The notes under the pieces: model-generated
Told to the model about the DNA's origin: nothing
Seen by the model: only the letters and a program-made list of their open reading frames with translations
Database searches by the model: none
Part shown: positions 16,957-31,470 of the stretch, one piece after another
How the letters are laid out: the number at the start of each line of letters is the position of its first letter
How positions within the stretch are numbered: the first letter of the stretch is position 1
Made by a program: the position numbers and the translations under genes
From: Allocatelliglobosispora scoriae
Lineage (GTDB): Bacteria > Actinomycetota > Actinomycetes > Mycobacteriales > Micromonosporaceae
Direction of reading: 5' to 3'
Assembly: GCF_014204945.1 (NCBI RefSeq)
Contig: NZ_JACHMN010000001.1
Span: forward strand, 124,001-188,000
Length of the DNA: 64,000 nt

Positions 16957-17697
16957 CTAAGCTCTCGTATCACCCCCGCGGCCGCCGGAGCGCTGAAGGG
17001 CGCTGCGCAACTCTCTGACCTCATCGGTGAGAGCCTGAAGCGCGGCCTGCGTCTGCTGCTCCGTGGCGTCCACCTCACGGATGCGCTCGACGAACCAGGA
17101 AGCGATGGATGCGGTGAGAACGCCGAGAAGGGCGATGCCGGCGATCATCAGAGCGCCGGCGACGAGCCGCCCCTCGACGGTGGTGGGGTAGCGGTCACCG
17201 TAGCCGACCGTGGTGATCGTCGAGATCGCCCACCACAATGCGTCGCCGTAGCTGCGGATGTTCGCCGCCGGGCTCGAGCGCTCGGCGTCGAGGATGGCCA
17301 GGCCCGCGACCACGCCGCCCGCCGCCACCGCGACGGCCGTCGCGGCGACGACGCGGCGCCGGGCGAATGGCGCACTGCCCCGGCCGACGACGCGCAGCCC
17401 CGTCACTCCGCGCAGCGCTCGCAGCGGACGCAGCATCGGCAGCGCGACGAGGACCAGGTCGAGCCAGTTGTGGCGCAAGAACAGCCGTCGGCGGTCGGAC
17501 AGTGCGAACCGGATGAGGAAGTCGGCGATGAACACCGCCCAGATCAGCCCGCTTGCGACGGTGCACAGCGAACGGGCCGTGCGGCTGATCTCCGGATCGA
17601 GGATCGGCCATGCGTATATCACCAGGAACAACAATCCCAAGATCATGAGTGGGATACGGGTGAGCTGTTCGTAGCGGCTGGTGGATCGGGTACTCAC
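16957..17697 (-). CDS. voltage-gated-type potassium channel
   Basis: About 246 residues. The selectivity filter TTVGYGD lies between two C-terminal helices (ALWWAISTITTVGYGDRYP; LVAGALMIAGIALLGVLTASI). Earlier helices include MILGLLFLVIYAWPI, VASGLIWAVFIADFLIRFAL and an Arg-spaced LRPLRALRGVTGLR that resembles an S4 sensor. A short coiled coil (QQTQAALQALTDEVRELRSAL) ends the protein and may tetramerise it. The start is uncertain: GTG 17697 gives a compact channel, while ATG 17787 would add 30 polar residues; neither has a strong ribosome site. Confidence 0.85.
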   Translation of the reverse strand: MSTRSTSRYEQLTRIPLMILGLLFLVIYAWPILDPEISRTARSLCTVASGLIWAVFIADFLIRFALSDRRRLFLRHNWLDLVLVALPMLRPLRALRGVTGLRVVGRGSAPFARRRVVAATAVAVAAGGVVAGLAILDAERSSPAANIRSYGDALWWAISTITTVGYGDRYPTTVEGRLVAGALMIAGIALLGVLTASIASWFVERIREVDATEQQTQAALQALTDEVRELRSALQRSGGRGGDTRA

Positions 17698-17952
17698 GAT
17701 CAACCAGGATGACGGTAGGGGGGAGGCGGACGGCGCAACCCGCCCAACGCAGGTCGGATGGCTCGCATGCACGGTGTTGGCTCCCATCGCCGGTGGTTGT
17801 GGTGCGCGGCCTCGATGCGCCCCGGCGGCAGCGGACCTGACGGCTCTAAGGAGCTTCTAAGGCTGGCCGAAAGCGTGCCAGAGGCCCGGTTGGTCGAGTA
17901 GCCCCTGGCAGCGCCGCAATCGGCCGGCGCTTCGAGGGAGGTAGGCAAGACG

Positions 17953-18582
17953 ATGAGGAAACGAACACAACTGGCAGCAGCGGTGGCGACCATCGCCGCC
18001 CTGGCCGCGACCGGAACCGCCGCGGCGGGAGCGGCCCCCGGCCCGTCCCCGGCGAAGCCCGGTTCGGTCGCGGCCAAGACGGGGGAGAAGCCGGCGGATC
18101 CCCGCCTCGCCGTGGTCGCCGCGCAGCTCGGGGTCACCCCAGGAGTGCTGGAAGGCGCGCTGCTCGCCGCCAAGGCGTCGCTGTCGTCGGCCGACATCAC
18201 GCCCGACGCGTTCGCCGCGGCGGTCGCGGCCCACTTGGGGCTGCCGGTGGCGCAGGTCGGTGACGCCCTCGGGTCGCAGACCGCGGGGCCGGTACGCGAC
18301 GGCGACAGGAAGAAGGCCGGTGCGCGCAACGGCACGGACAAGGGCGTCGACCCGTCGCCGTTCGACAGCGACGCCTCCGCGGCGTGGCTGGCCGCGGCGC
18401 TCGGCGTGACGCAGGCGGACGCCAAGGCGGCCCTGACGGCCGTCGTGGTGCTGGGCTCGAGCGCCGACGGGATCGACACGGGGTCCGCGGAGTTCGCGGG
18501 CATCGCCGCCGACCTGGGAGTCAGTGTCGACCAACTGCGGACCGCGCTGGGAGACCTGAAGCAGTCGCTGGACAACAGCTGA
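17953..18582 (+). CDS. secreted Ala-rich helical protein upstream of a two-component system
   Basis: A 209-residue exported protein with a signal peptide to about residue 28 (AAGAAPG). The rest is Ala-rich and helical, with a recurring short pattern of the type A..LGV(T/S)...L..AL: AAQLGVTPGVLEGALL, AAHLGLPVAQVGDAL, AAALGVTQADAKAAL and AADLGVSVDQLRTALG. GGGAGG precedes the ATG. It sits 50 bases before a response regulator gene and may be the periplasmic partner or a target of that system, as in other regulator pairs preceded by small secreted proteins. No known family was recognised with confidence. Confidence 0.75.
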   Translation: MRKRTQLAAAVATIAALAATGTAAAGAAPGPSPAKPGSVAAKTGEKPADPRLAVVAAQLGVTPGVLEGALLAAKASLSSADITPDAFAAAVAAHLGLPVAQVGDALGSQTAGPVRDGDRKKAGARNGTDKGVDPSPFDSDASAAWLAAALGVTQADAKAALTAVVVLGSSADGIDTGSAEFAGIAADLGVSVDQLRTALGDLKQSLDNS

Positions 18583-18632
18583 CGGCTGCGGGTTTACTGC
18601 ACTGCTCAGCTCGACGGTGAGGACGAACAGCC

Positions 18633-19304
18633 ATGCGGATCCTGGTGGTCGACGACGACCCGGCGGTACGCCGGTCCCTGGAGCACGCGCTGCGCAGGGA
18701 CGGCTACGACGTGTCCTCGGCCGCAGACGGCGTATCCGCCCTCACCGAGCACGGGGTGTTCCGCCCGGACGCGGTCGTCCTCGACATCCTCATGCCCGAA
18801 CCGAACGGGCTCGAGGTGTGCCGGACGCTGCGTTCGGGCGGACACGACACGCCGATCCTGATGCTCACCGCCCGAGACCTGGTCACCGACCGGGTCGCCG
18901 GGCTCGACGCCGGTGCCGACGACTATCTCGCCAAACCGTTCGCCCTCGAAGAGCTCCGTGCCCGGCTGCGGGCGCTGCTGCGGCGCACCGGCGCCCGAGC
19001 CGAGATCCTCCGGTTCGCCGATGTCGCCGTGGACCTGTCGGCGTACCGGGCCGAACGCGCGGGCCGCAGCCTCGCCCTCACCAAGACCGAGCTGTCGCTG
19101 CTGGAGCTGTTCCTGCGTAACCCGCACCGGGTCCTGAGCCGCTCGCAGATCTTCGAGTCCGTCTGGGGCTACGACTTCGGCCCGCAGTCCAACGCGCTGT
19201 GGGTATACGTCAGCTACCTGCGCGCCAAGCTCGAGGCAGACGGCGGTACGCGCCTGATCCAGACCGTCCGCGGTCTCGGCTACGTCCTGCGGGAGGAGCC
19301 GTGA
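18633..19304 (+). CDS. OmpR/PhoB-family response regulator
   Basis: A 223-residue DNA-binding response regulator. The receiver has DDDP near the start, the phosphoacceptor Asp in [17 protein letters not shown] (about residue 52), a Thr in LMLTARD and Lys in [13 protein letters not shown]. The C-terminal winged helix is seen in [28 protein letters not shown] and [11 protein letters not shown], ending in [20 protein letters not shown]-type ribosome site precedes the ATG. The stop overlaps a GTG (19301) that would start the partner histidine kinase, supporting co-expression. Confidence 0.93.
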   Translation: MRILVVDDDPAVRRSLEHALRRDGYDVSSAADGVSALTEHGVFRPDAVVLDILMPEPNGLEVCRTLRSGGHDTPILMLTARDLVTDRVAGLDAGADDYLAKPFALEELRARLRALLRRTGARAEILRFADVAVDLSAYRAERAGRSLALTKTELSLLELFLRNPHRVLSRSQIFESVWGYDFGPQSNALWVYVSYLRAKLEADGGTRLIQTVRGLGYVLREEP

Positions 19305-19349
19305 ACCTGCGGACCCGGCTCGCGTTCGCCGGGGCCCTGTGTCGTCGCG

Positions 19350-20639
19350 GTGGCGTTGACCCTCGTCTCCGCGGTCCTCTACCCGGCGGTCGAGGCCAAC
19401 CTGCGCGACCAGATGGACGACTCGCTCGTCGTCGCCGCCCAGCAGGCACCCGCCGTGGCCGCGGCCGTCAAGGACAAGTACAACGAGGTCAACACTCCGC
19501 CGGTGGAGTTCCCCACCGTTCCCATCGGGATCGGCAGCATTCAGATGCAGATCGTCCCGCAACCGGTGCAGGCCGGACCATCGGCCGAGTTCGTCGACAT
19601 CACCGGCCGCGATGTCGCCGTCGCCGATGGCACCGCAGGCCCTTACTTCCGCGACGCGACCTACAGCGGCGTCGCTTACCGTGTCTACACCGACGCACTG
19701 CCCGGATCGCACGGGGCGCTCGTCCGGACCGCCGTCCCCGCCGACGAACCCGTACCGACGCTTCGGCGACTCGCCGGGCTGCTGGCGGGGTCGACAGTCG
19801 CGGCGGTCCTGCTGGCGTTCCTCGTCTCCCGCCTCGCCGCCCGCCGCGTCCTGCGCCCCGTCCGCAGGCTCACCGAGACCGTCGAACTGATCCGCACCAC
19901 CGGTGACCTCTCCATTCCCGTGCCCGCCGACGGCCGTGACGAGATCGGCCGCCTCGGCACCGCCTTCGCCGCGATGACCACCGCCCTGGACGAGTCCGTC
20001 GGCACCCAGCGCCGCCTGGTCGCCGACGCCTCCCACGAACTGCGTACCCCGCTGACCAGCCTCACCGTGAACCTGGAGCTGCTCGCGGAGAACCTCGCCG
20101 ATCCGCAGGCCCCGCACCTCGCCGCAGCGGCACTCGCTCAGGCGGGCGAACTCCGGACGCTGATCAACGACCTGGTCGACCTGGCCCGGTACGGGCAGGC
20201 CGCGTTCCACACCGAAGACGTCCGCCTCGACCTGGTCGCCGAGAGGGTCGCGGCCCGCGCTGCGACCCGCGCTCCTCACATCGAGGTCCACGTCTCCGGT
20301 GAGCCGACCCTCGTGCACGGCGACCCCGACGCTCTCGAACGAGCCGTCGCCAACCTCGTCGACAACGCGGTGAAGTGGAGCCCGCCGGGCGGCCGTGTCG
20401 AGATCACCGTCGCCGGGGGAGTCCTGGACGTCGCGGACACGGGACCGGGCATCCCCGCCGAGGACCTCGCGTTCGTGTTCGACCGGTTCTACCGTTCCCC
20501 GGCGGCCCGCGCGCATCCGGGCTCCGGCCTGGGCCTGGCCATCGTGCGGCAGGTCGCTGAAGCACACGGCGGCACCGCCGAGGCTATTCCCAGCAGGCAG
20601 GGCGCGGTCCTGCGGCTGACCCTGCCCGATCTCGGGTGA
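19350..20639 (+). CDS. sensor histidine kinase (EnvZ/BaeS type), apparent 5' frameshift
   Basis: As written this frame gives 429 residues: first helix MALTLVSAVLYPAV, an outside sensor part, a second helix (LLAGSTVAAVLLAFLVSRLAA) leading to HAMP, then ASHELRTPLTSLTV (phosphoacceptor His), NLVDNAVKWSPPG (N-box), DTGPGIPAEDLAFVFDRFY (G1/F) and GSGLGLAIVRQV (G2). The natural start is probably GTG 19301, overlapping the regulator stop, because [14 protein letters not shown] there continues into this frame if one base is added near 19341. As given the sequence needs either that shift or initiation at GTG 19350, which removes the cytoplasmic N-terminus but keeps both helices. Confidence 0.85.
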   Translation: MALTLVSAVLYPAVEANLRDQMDDSLVVAAQQAPAVAAAVKDKYNEVNTPPVEFPTVPIGIGSIQMQIVPQPVQAGPSAEFVDITGRDVAVADGTAGPYFRDATYSGVAYRVYTDALPGSHGALVRTAVPADEPVPTLRRLAGLLAGSTVAAVLLAFLVSRLAARRVLRPVRRLTETVELIRTTGDLSIPVPADGRDEIGRLGTAFAAMTTALDESVGTQRRLVADASHELRTPLTSLTVNLELLAENLADPQAPHLAAAALAQAGELRTLINDLVDLARYGQAAFHTEDVRLDLVAERVAARAATRAPHIEVHVSGEPTLVHGDPDALERAVANLVDNAVKWSPPGGRVEITVAGGVLDVADTGPGIPAEDLAFVFDRFYRSPAARAHPGSGLGLAIVRQVAEAHGGTAEAIPSRQGAVLRLTLPDLG

Positions 20640-20844
20640 CACGGGTACGCCGGCGGGCGTACATCCGGTTGGTTGTTCCGGATCGACACGGCGCGGCTCC
20701 CTCCGCGGTGTCCCATCAGTTCAGGTGCCGCACGGACCGTCGCCGCCGACACTCGCTAGTGTTGGGAGGCTATCAGCCTCCGCTCGGTCTAATGAATGCC
20801 TCGATCGACCTGGGCGCAGATCGGTATGGACACTGCTACGACAA

Positions 20845-20882
20845 GACGAGGGGCCGTCGTACCTTTACGACGACCCCTCGTC
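20845..20882. terminator. strong bidirectional hairpin terminator
   Basis: A 17-base arm (20845-20861) pairs with 20866-20882 with one mismatch around a CCTT loop. It lies between the histidine kinase and the convergent xylanase gene. The remaining 20640-20952 gap shows no coding signal. Confidence 0.8.
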
Positions 20883-20952
20883 TCGACAGGTGCGCTGCCT
20901 GTCGTGCACTGCGCGCGCTCTACCGGGAGACGACCCGGCGGTCAGATCGCAG

Positions 20953-22789
<1,837 letters not shown>

Positions 22790-23737
22790 TCAGGCTGAGG
22801 CCATGCCCGACACGGTGTGGGCCCTGATGCCGACGGCGTCTGCTCCGGGGGCCGCCCGGCGCGCGATGGCCGAGACGTGGTGCTCGGCCTGCTCGGCCAG
22901 CCCGTCATAGATCGCCACGAACAGGTCCCGAATTCGTGCCCGGGGCCACCCCTGCGGCAGCAGTTCGGTGGGAAGCTGCGGGTCCAGCAACGGGATGTGC
23001 CGGTAGCCGTCCATGATCTGCGTCCGGATTCGTACCGCGGCGGGCCCGTCGACGTCCTCGCTGCCCACCTGGGACAGCACCGGCTGCCAGCGCCGATCGA
23101 ACTCCTCGTAGTGCCGGGCGATCGAGGGGATGTCCCAGGCGTCGACCGGACTGCGGGCCGTCCCGCCCGCGAAATCGACCTGAGCTGCACGCATGACGGT
23201 CATCGCACCGAAGGCGGCGGCAGACAGGCGCTGCTCGACCGTCGGATTCCAGGCGTCGGGTGAAACCCACAGCCCGTCGTACAGCGGCGCGAACCCCAAC
23301 CACCGAAGCTGGGCGCGTAGCGACCGCCGCTGCGCGCTCAGCTCCTCGGGCAGGGAGAAGGCGACGAGCGTCCAATGTCCGTCCCAGACCCGCTCCCGCT
23401 CGCCGAACCGGGCGATCCAGGCGCCGCCGGCCGACAGTTCGTTCGCTGCGTCCTCGGTCAACCGGTAGGAGCTGTATCGGCCGTCCCGGCTGCTCTCCAG
23501 TACGCCCCGGCGGGCCAGTCGGCTGATGGCGGTACGGGCGCCGCCGCTGCTGAGACCGGATTCGACCAGCAGTGTCACGATGGCCGCCGACGGCAGCCAG
23601 GCTCGCGTCGGCAGCGTGTAGTCCGCGACGAGGGTCGCCGCGAGTCCCTGCGCCGAGTTGCCCTCCTGGCGCCGCGGCAGGCGCGATCCGGTGGCGACAT
23701 CGGGAAAGATCTCTTCGATCTCGAACGGGCTGACCAT
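22790..23737 (-). CDS. PaaX-family transcriptional regulator
   Basis: A 315-residue regulator. The N-terminal winged helix is seen in PSAAIVTLLVESGLSSGGARTAISRLARRGVLESSRDGRYSSY-type sequence, and the middle has WDGHWTLVAFSLPEE and LRAQLRWLGFAPLYDGLWVSP, which are hallmarks of PaaX C-terminal domains. PaaX repressors usually respond to acyl-CoA ligands such as phenylacetyl-CoA. ATG 23737 is chosen with GGCGGAG upstream; an earlier start would add about 38 residues. No phenylacetate genes are near. It is divergent from the CBM2-esterase gene with a large inverted repeat between them, so it may control esterase expression, perhaps in response to a feruloyl/coumaroyl-type compound (inference). 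Confidence 0.86.
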   Translation of the reverse strand: MVSPFEIEEIFPDVATGSRLPRRQEGNSAQGLAATLVADYTLPTRAWLPSAAIVTLLVESGLSSGGARTAISRLARRGVLESSRDGRYSSYRLTEDAANELSAGGAWIARFGERERVWDGHWTLVAFSLPEELSAQRRSLRAQLRWLGFAPLYDGLWVSPDAWNPTVEQRLSAAAFGAMTVMRAAQVDFAGGTARSPVDAWDIPSIARHYEEFDRRWQPVLSQVGSEDVDGPAAVRIRTQIMDGYRHIPLLDPQLPTELLPQGWPRARIRDLFVAIYDGLAEQAEHHVSAIARRAAPGADAVGIRAHTVSGMASA

Positions 23738-23852
23738 GGGGACTCCGCCGCTGTGATGGACCGACCCACGGCCCGGGGTCCCGCCCATGATAAGCGCGGT
23801 CGCGCCGGGCCTTCGCGATCGCCGATCACGCCGACAGGACGCAGCATCCGAC

Positions 23853-23899
23853 AATGTCGATTGACACTTAGGTGTCCGACAGTCACACTAATCGACATT
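23853..23899. promoter_or_regulatory. nested inverted repeats between paaX-like and esterase genes
   Basis: AATGTCGATT at 23853-23862 is exactly inverted as AATCGACATT at 23890-23899, and between them GACAC-TTAG-GTGTC (23863-23876) forms an inner dyad. The position between divergent genes, about 90 bases before the esterase start, fits an operator for the PaaX-like regulator. Confidence 0.55.
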
Positions 23900-23988
23900 C
23901 GATGCCGATGGACTCTGCCGGGGGATCCGATCGAAGGCATGGCCGGCCGGACCGGCCGCCTGACGACCGAATCTATCGAGGAAGTGTC

Positions 23989-25275
23989 ATGAATCGAACG
24001 ACCCGTACGGGCCGGCGCCGATGGGTGCTGGGCAGCCTGCTGACACTGGCCCTGGCCTGCACCACGCTCCTGGTGCCGCGCTTGGCGACGGCCGGACCGA
24101 CGGCCGGATGCGGCAAGACCCCGACCCTCACCAACGGCGCCCACTCCATCCAGAGCAGCGGCCTGAACCGCAGCTACAACCTGAGCATTCCGGGCAACTA
24201 CAGCAACGGCCGACCGTACCGGCTCATCTTCGGCCTGCACTGGCTGAACGGGACCGCCAACGACGTCGCCACGGGCGGCGCGGACGGCTCGGCATGGGCC
24301 TTCTACGGGCAGAAGCAGCTGTCCGACAACAGCACGATCTTCGTGGCGCCGCAGGGCATCGACAACGGCTGGGCCAACACCAACGGCCGGGACGTAACCC
24401 TCGTCGACGACCTCGTCAGACTGATCGAGGGCGACCTCTGCGTCGACACCAGCCAGGTCTTCGCCATGGGATGGAGCTACGGCGGAGCGATGAGCTACGC
24501 GCTGGCCTGCGCCCGACCTGCGGTCTTCCGCGCGGTCGTGGTGTATTCCGGCGCCAACCTCAGTGGGTGCAACGGGGGTGCGCAGCCGGTCGCCTACTTC
24601 GGCATCCACGGCACCCACGACAGCGTGCTCAACATCTCCAGCGGACGCTCCCTGCGCGACACCTTCGTGCGGAACAACGGTTGCACCGCGCAGAGCCCCC
24701 GCGAGCCCGCCCTGGGGAGCCTGACCCACATCACCACCGCCTATGCCGGATGCCGCATCGGATATCCCGTCCAGTGGGCCGCCTTCGACGGAGACCACAC
24801 ACCCAGTCCGGTGGACGGTAGCTCCGGCAGCAGCGGCAGCCGGACCTGGACCTCGGCAGAGGTGAAGACCTTCCTGGCCCAGTTCACCACCGGCCCTTCG
24901 CCGAGCAGCACGACATCACCCGGTACGCCGCCCAGCAGCCCGCCGCCGGCCAGCCCTTCGCCGTCCGCGTCTGCTCCGCCGACGGCCTGCAGCGCGGCGT
25001 ACCGGCTGGTCAATCCCTGGCCCGGCGGCTTCCAGGGCGAGGTGACCGTCACCGCCGGCGGCTCGCCGATCAGCAGCTGGACCGTGCGCTGGACGCTGAG
25101 CAGCGGCCAGACCGTCACTCAGGTGTGGAATGGAACGCTCTCCACCTCCGGTTCCACCGTCACGGTCCGCAACGCCCCCTACAACGGCTCGCTGGCCGCA
25201 GGCGCGACCACCACGTTCGGCTTCCTCGCCAACGGCAGCCAGTCGGCCCTGTCGCCGACCTGCACCAGTCCCTGA
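23989..25275 (+). CDS. secreted feruloyl/acetyl-xylan esterase-like alpha/beta hydrolase with CBM2
   Basis: A 428-residue exported esterase. After the signal peptide (to about 36) comes a PHB-depolymerase/CE1-like domain starting AGCGKTPTLTNG. The nucleophile Ser is in GWSYGGAM (about 163), the Asp probably in HGTHDS and the His in FDGDHTP. A Ser/Pro linker ([18 protein letters not shown]) leads to a C-terminal CBM2 with conserved Trp residues (NPWPGGFQGEV, WTVRWTL, QVWNG), which binds cellulose or xylan. GAGGAAG precedes the ATG at 23989. It is homologous to the esterases at 47747 and 56882, but those carry CBM13. It would remove feruloyl or acetyl groups from arabinoxylan; the exact acyl group is not set by sequence. 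Confidence 0.87.
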   Translation: MNRTTRTGRRRWVLGSLLTLALACTTLLVPRLATAGPTAGCGKTPTLTNGAHSIQSSGLNRSYNLSIPGNYSNGRPYRLIFGLHWLNGTANDVATGGADGSAWAFYGQKQLSDNSTIFVAPQGIDNGWANTNGRDVTLVDDLVRLIEGDLCVDTSQVFAMGWSYGGAMSYALACARPAVFRAVVVYSGANLSGCNGGAQPVAYFGIHGTHDSVLNISSGRSLRDTFVRNNGCTAQSPREPALGSLTHITTAYAGCRIGYPVQWAAFDGDHTPSPVDGSSGSSGSRTWTSAEVKTFLAQFTTGPSPSSTTSPGTPPSSPPPASPSPSASAPPTACSAAYRLVNPWPGGFQGEVTVTAGGSPISSWTVRWTLSSGQTVTQVWNGTLSTSGSTVTVRNAPYNGSLAAGATTTFGFLANGSQSALSPTCTSP

Positions 25276-25284
25276 GCCATGCTT

Positions 25285-25328
25285 CGTCACCGGGTCGCCA
25301 TCAGGCGAGTGGCGACCCGATGGTGACG
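25285..25328. terminator. hairpin terminator after the CBM2 esterase
   Basis: CGTCAC-CGGGTCGCCA pairs with TGGCGACCCG-A-TGGTGACG around a short loop. It lies between convergent esterase and GH54 genes. Confidence 0.65.
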
Positions 25329-25345
25329 GGAGTACGAACCTTGTC

Positions 25346-25381
25346 GTGCCGCCGCCCTCGACATCGCGACGGCGGCGGCAC
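25346..25381. terminator. second hairpin terminator
   Basis: GTGCCGCCGCC (25346-25356) pairs exactly with GGCGGCGGCAC (25371-25381). It is the likely terminator of the minus-strand GH54 gene. Confidence 0.6.
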
Positions 25382-25405
25382 GACCGGCTGGGCGTCGCCG
25401 GAGGA

Positions 25406-28007
<2,602 letters not shown>

Positions 28008-28038
28008 CGTCAAATCTCCTCGTGGTGATCGATGGTCA

Positions 28039-28084
28039 CGGGTATGCCGCTCCTACCGAGAACAGGGCGGGAGCGGCATACCCG
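28039..28084. terminator. hairpin terminator after the second GH10 gene
   Basis: CGGGTATGCCGCTCC (28039-28053) pairs exactly with GGAGCGGCATACCCG (28070-28084). It lies just after the stop of the minus-strand GH10 gene and before the SGNH gene start. Confidence 0.75.
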
Positions 28085-28098
28085 TTGGATCTGTGGTG

Positions 28099-29652
<1,554 letters not shown>

Positions 29653-29656
29653 CTAA

Positions 29657-29672
29657 ATGTGAGCGTTCACAT
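29657..29672. promoter_or_regulatory. LacI-type operator before the second GH10 gene
   Basis: ATGTGAGCGTTCACAT, a near-perfect 16-base dyad with the central CG of LacI/GalR operators. It lies about 90 bases before the xylanase start. Similar AACGTT sites occur at 32300 and 45646. Confidence 0.65.
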
Positions 29673-29886
29673 ACCTGCCTGGACTCAGCCCGTTCTGCCA
29701 GAGCCGAGCCCCCATGGGGAGCGGACGCCCGACATGGTGATGCCTTTATAGATGGAGGCTCATCGAACTGAGTTCTCGTAACGGAAATCCAGCGATAACC
29801 GGCTGGAAACGCAGGTGATGCTCATCGCACCCGAACAGTGTTATATGCCTGCCGCACCGTAGTCGCGCCACGCGGTGGGACCTCGT

Positions 29887-31470
29887 TCAGCCGGCCCAGG
29901 GAGTGCGGACGATGAAGGAGCTTTCCCGCCCGAACCGACCGCTGCCGTCAGACGGATCGATGTATACCGCGCCGTCGCGGCAGCGCAGGCGCAGAGCAGG
30001 ATAGTTGTACGCCCGCAGGGTGACCGAGCCGGCGACTGCTCCGGGAATCGGGCAGAAGGTGGCGTCCTCACGGAACAGTCGACTGCCGTCGGCGGGACTG
30101 AGCCGCAGGCGCAGTTCCGAGTGGCGCAGGTATCGGCCGTCGGTCGCTCGGAAGGTCACGCAGGTGGTGTCGGCGAGACCTGCCGTCACGGCGAAGGTTG
30201 CCCGCTGCCGGGTCTGCTGGTCGGCGGTGACACCGACCGCGCCGACCGCTGCGAAGTCGCCGTCGAACGTGAGGTACTGGCCGGGTGCGGCGACAGACTC
30301 CAGCGATCGGGAGCCCACCGCGACGGCGGCGGCCACGGCTGACGGCCTGGGGCTGGCCGAGCGGCGGCTGGCCGGTGACGCTGTCGGTGACGGCGGCACC
30401 GGGCTGCGCGACGGCGTCGAGGAGGCGATGGGAGCCGGCGACGGCGAGGTCGGGCCGGCGACGACGGCGGGCTTCGGCGGGTCGGGCCACGCCACATAGG
30501 TGGCGGTCGCGCCGACGGCAAGGGCCGCGCCGGTGGCGACGCTGACCATCGAATAGGTGGTCACCGCGTGTGCCAGCTTTCCGATCAACGTGGCGTGAAC
30601 GCCCTTGGCCGATGCCACCAGTGGGGCGGGATGTGACACCGCCAGCCCGGCCGCCTGGGCACCCGCCGCGGGAAGCAGGCCTTTGGCCGCCAAAGCCAAC
30701 CCCAACCCGACCGGTACGGCCAGCGGTGCCGCACCGATGAGCAGCTGTTCCAACGGAACCTGCCCGGTCATGGTCGCCGCGCACTCCGGGCAGTCCCGCA
30801 CATGCCGGGCTATCCGCTTGCGCCATACCGACGTCCGGGCACCGTCCCAGTGGCTGATCACCGCGTCGAGCTGCGCACAGCGAGGATCGGCGGCGAGCGC
30901 GCAGACGATCGCCCGGCTCAGATCGAGCTGCTCGCGCATACGTTGCAGCCGGACCCCCGTGTGGGCGACCGTCAAGCCCAGCGCCGCCGCGACCTCACTT
31001 CGGGTCAACCAGCCGACGTTCTCCTGCCACCACAACGACAGCGGAACCCGGTCCTCCGGATCCAGCCAGCCGCTCGCTTCCGCGACCTGGTGACGCTGCG
31101 CGGCGAGCTGCAGGCGAAGGATCACCCGGTCCTCGGAATCAAGGTGCGTATCGGCGGCCTCGCCCATCTCGTCCAGCCCGATGGTCATGTCAGCGCGTGC
31201 GCGATGCCGGTAGGAGCTGATCTGACGAATCGCGATCGTTGCCAACCACGGCCGGAAGCTGCTCGGATCCCGCAGGGCGTGCAGGTCACGGACGACCCGC
31301 AGCAAAACCTCCTGGACCACGTCATCGACGTCCGGATTGCGCCCCAGCGCCCGCCGGACGATGTTGTACACCAGCGGCAGATACGCGTTGACCAGCTTCG
31401 TGCGCGCTCGCTCGTCGCCGTTTTGAGCGGCGACGACAAGCTCTGCGGGGCTCAACTCGGTGATGCTCAT
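29887..31470 (-). CDS. ECF sigma factor fused to zinc-finger, membrane and AbfB (CBM42) domains
   Basis: A 527-residue protein that joins parts usually found in separate proteins. Residues 1-185 form an ECF sigma factor: region 2 (VVQEVLLRVVRDLHALRDPSSF, then WLATIAIRQI) and region 4 helix-turn-helix (LTRSEVAAALGLTVAHTGVRL). At 222-229, HVRDCPEC is the HxxxCxxC of zinc anti-sigma domains. Hydrophobic stretches at about 243-268 and 305-328 could span the membrane; a Pro/Ser linker (335-380) follows. Residues 388-525 match the AbfB arabinose-binding domain (CBM42) with GQYLTFDGDF, GRYLRHSELRLRLSP and FREDATFCPIPG. The last part should lie outside the cell. Family knowledge includes ECF groups with carbohydrate-binding C-termini. 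It probably senses arabinofuranosyl chains and drives hemicellulase genes; release mechanism unknown. GGAGG precedes the ATG. Confidence 0.88.
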   Translation of the reverse strand: MSITELSPAELVVAAQNGDERARTKLVNAYLPLVYNIVRRALGRNPDVDDVVQEVLLRVVRDLHALRDPSSFRPWLATIAIRQISSYRHRARADMTIGLDEMGEAADTHLDSEDRVILRLQLAAQRHQVAEASGWLDPEDRVPLSLWWQENVGWLTRSEVAAALGLTVAHTGVRLQRMREQLDLSRAIVCALAADPRCAQLDAVISHWDGARTSVWRKRIARHVRDCPECAATMTGQVPLEQLLIGAAPLAVPVGLGLALAAKGLLPAAGAQAAGLAVSHPAPLVASAKGVHATLIGKLAHAVTTYSMVSVATGAALAVGATATYVAWPDPPKPAVVAGPTSPSPAPIASSTPSRSPVPPSPTASPASRRSASPRPSAVAAAVAVGSRSLESVAAPGQYLTFDGDFAAVGAVGVTADQQTRQRATFAVTAGLADTTCVTFRATDGRYLRHSELRLRLSPADGSRLFREDATFCPIPGAVAGSVTLRAYNYPALRLRCRDGAVYIDPSDGSGRFGRESSFIVRTPWAG

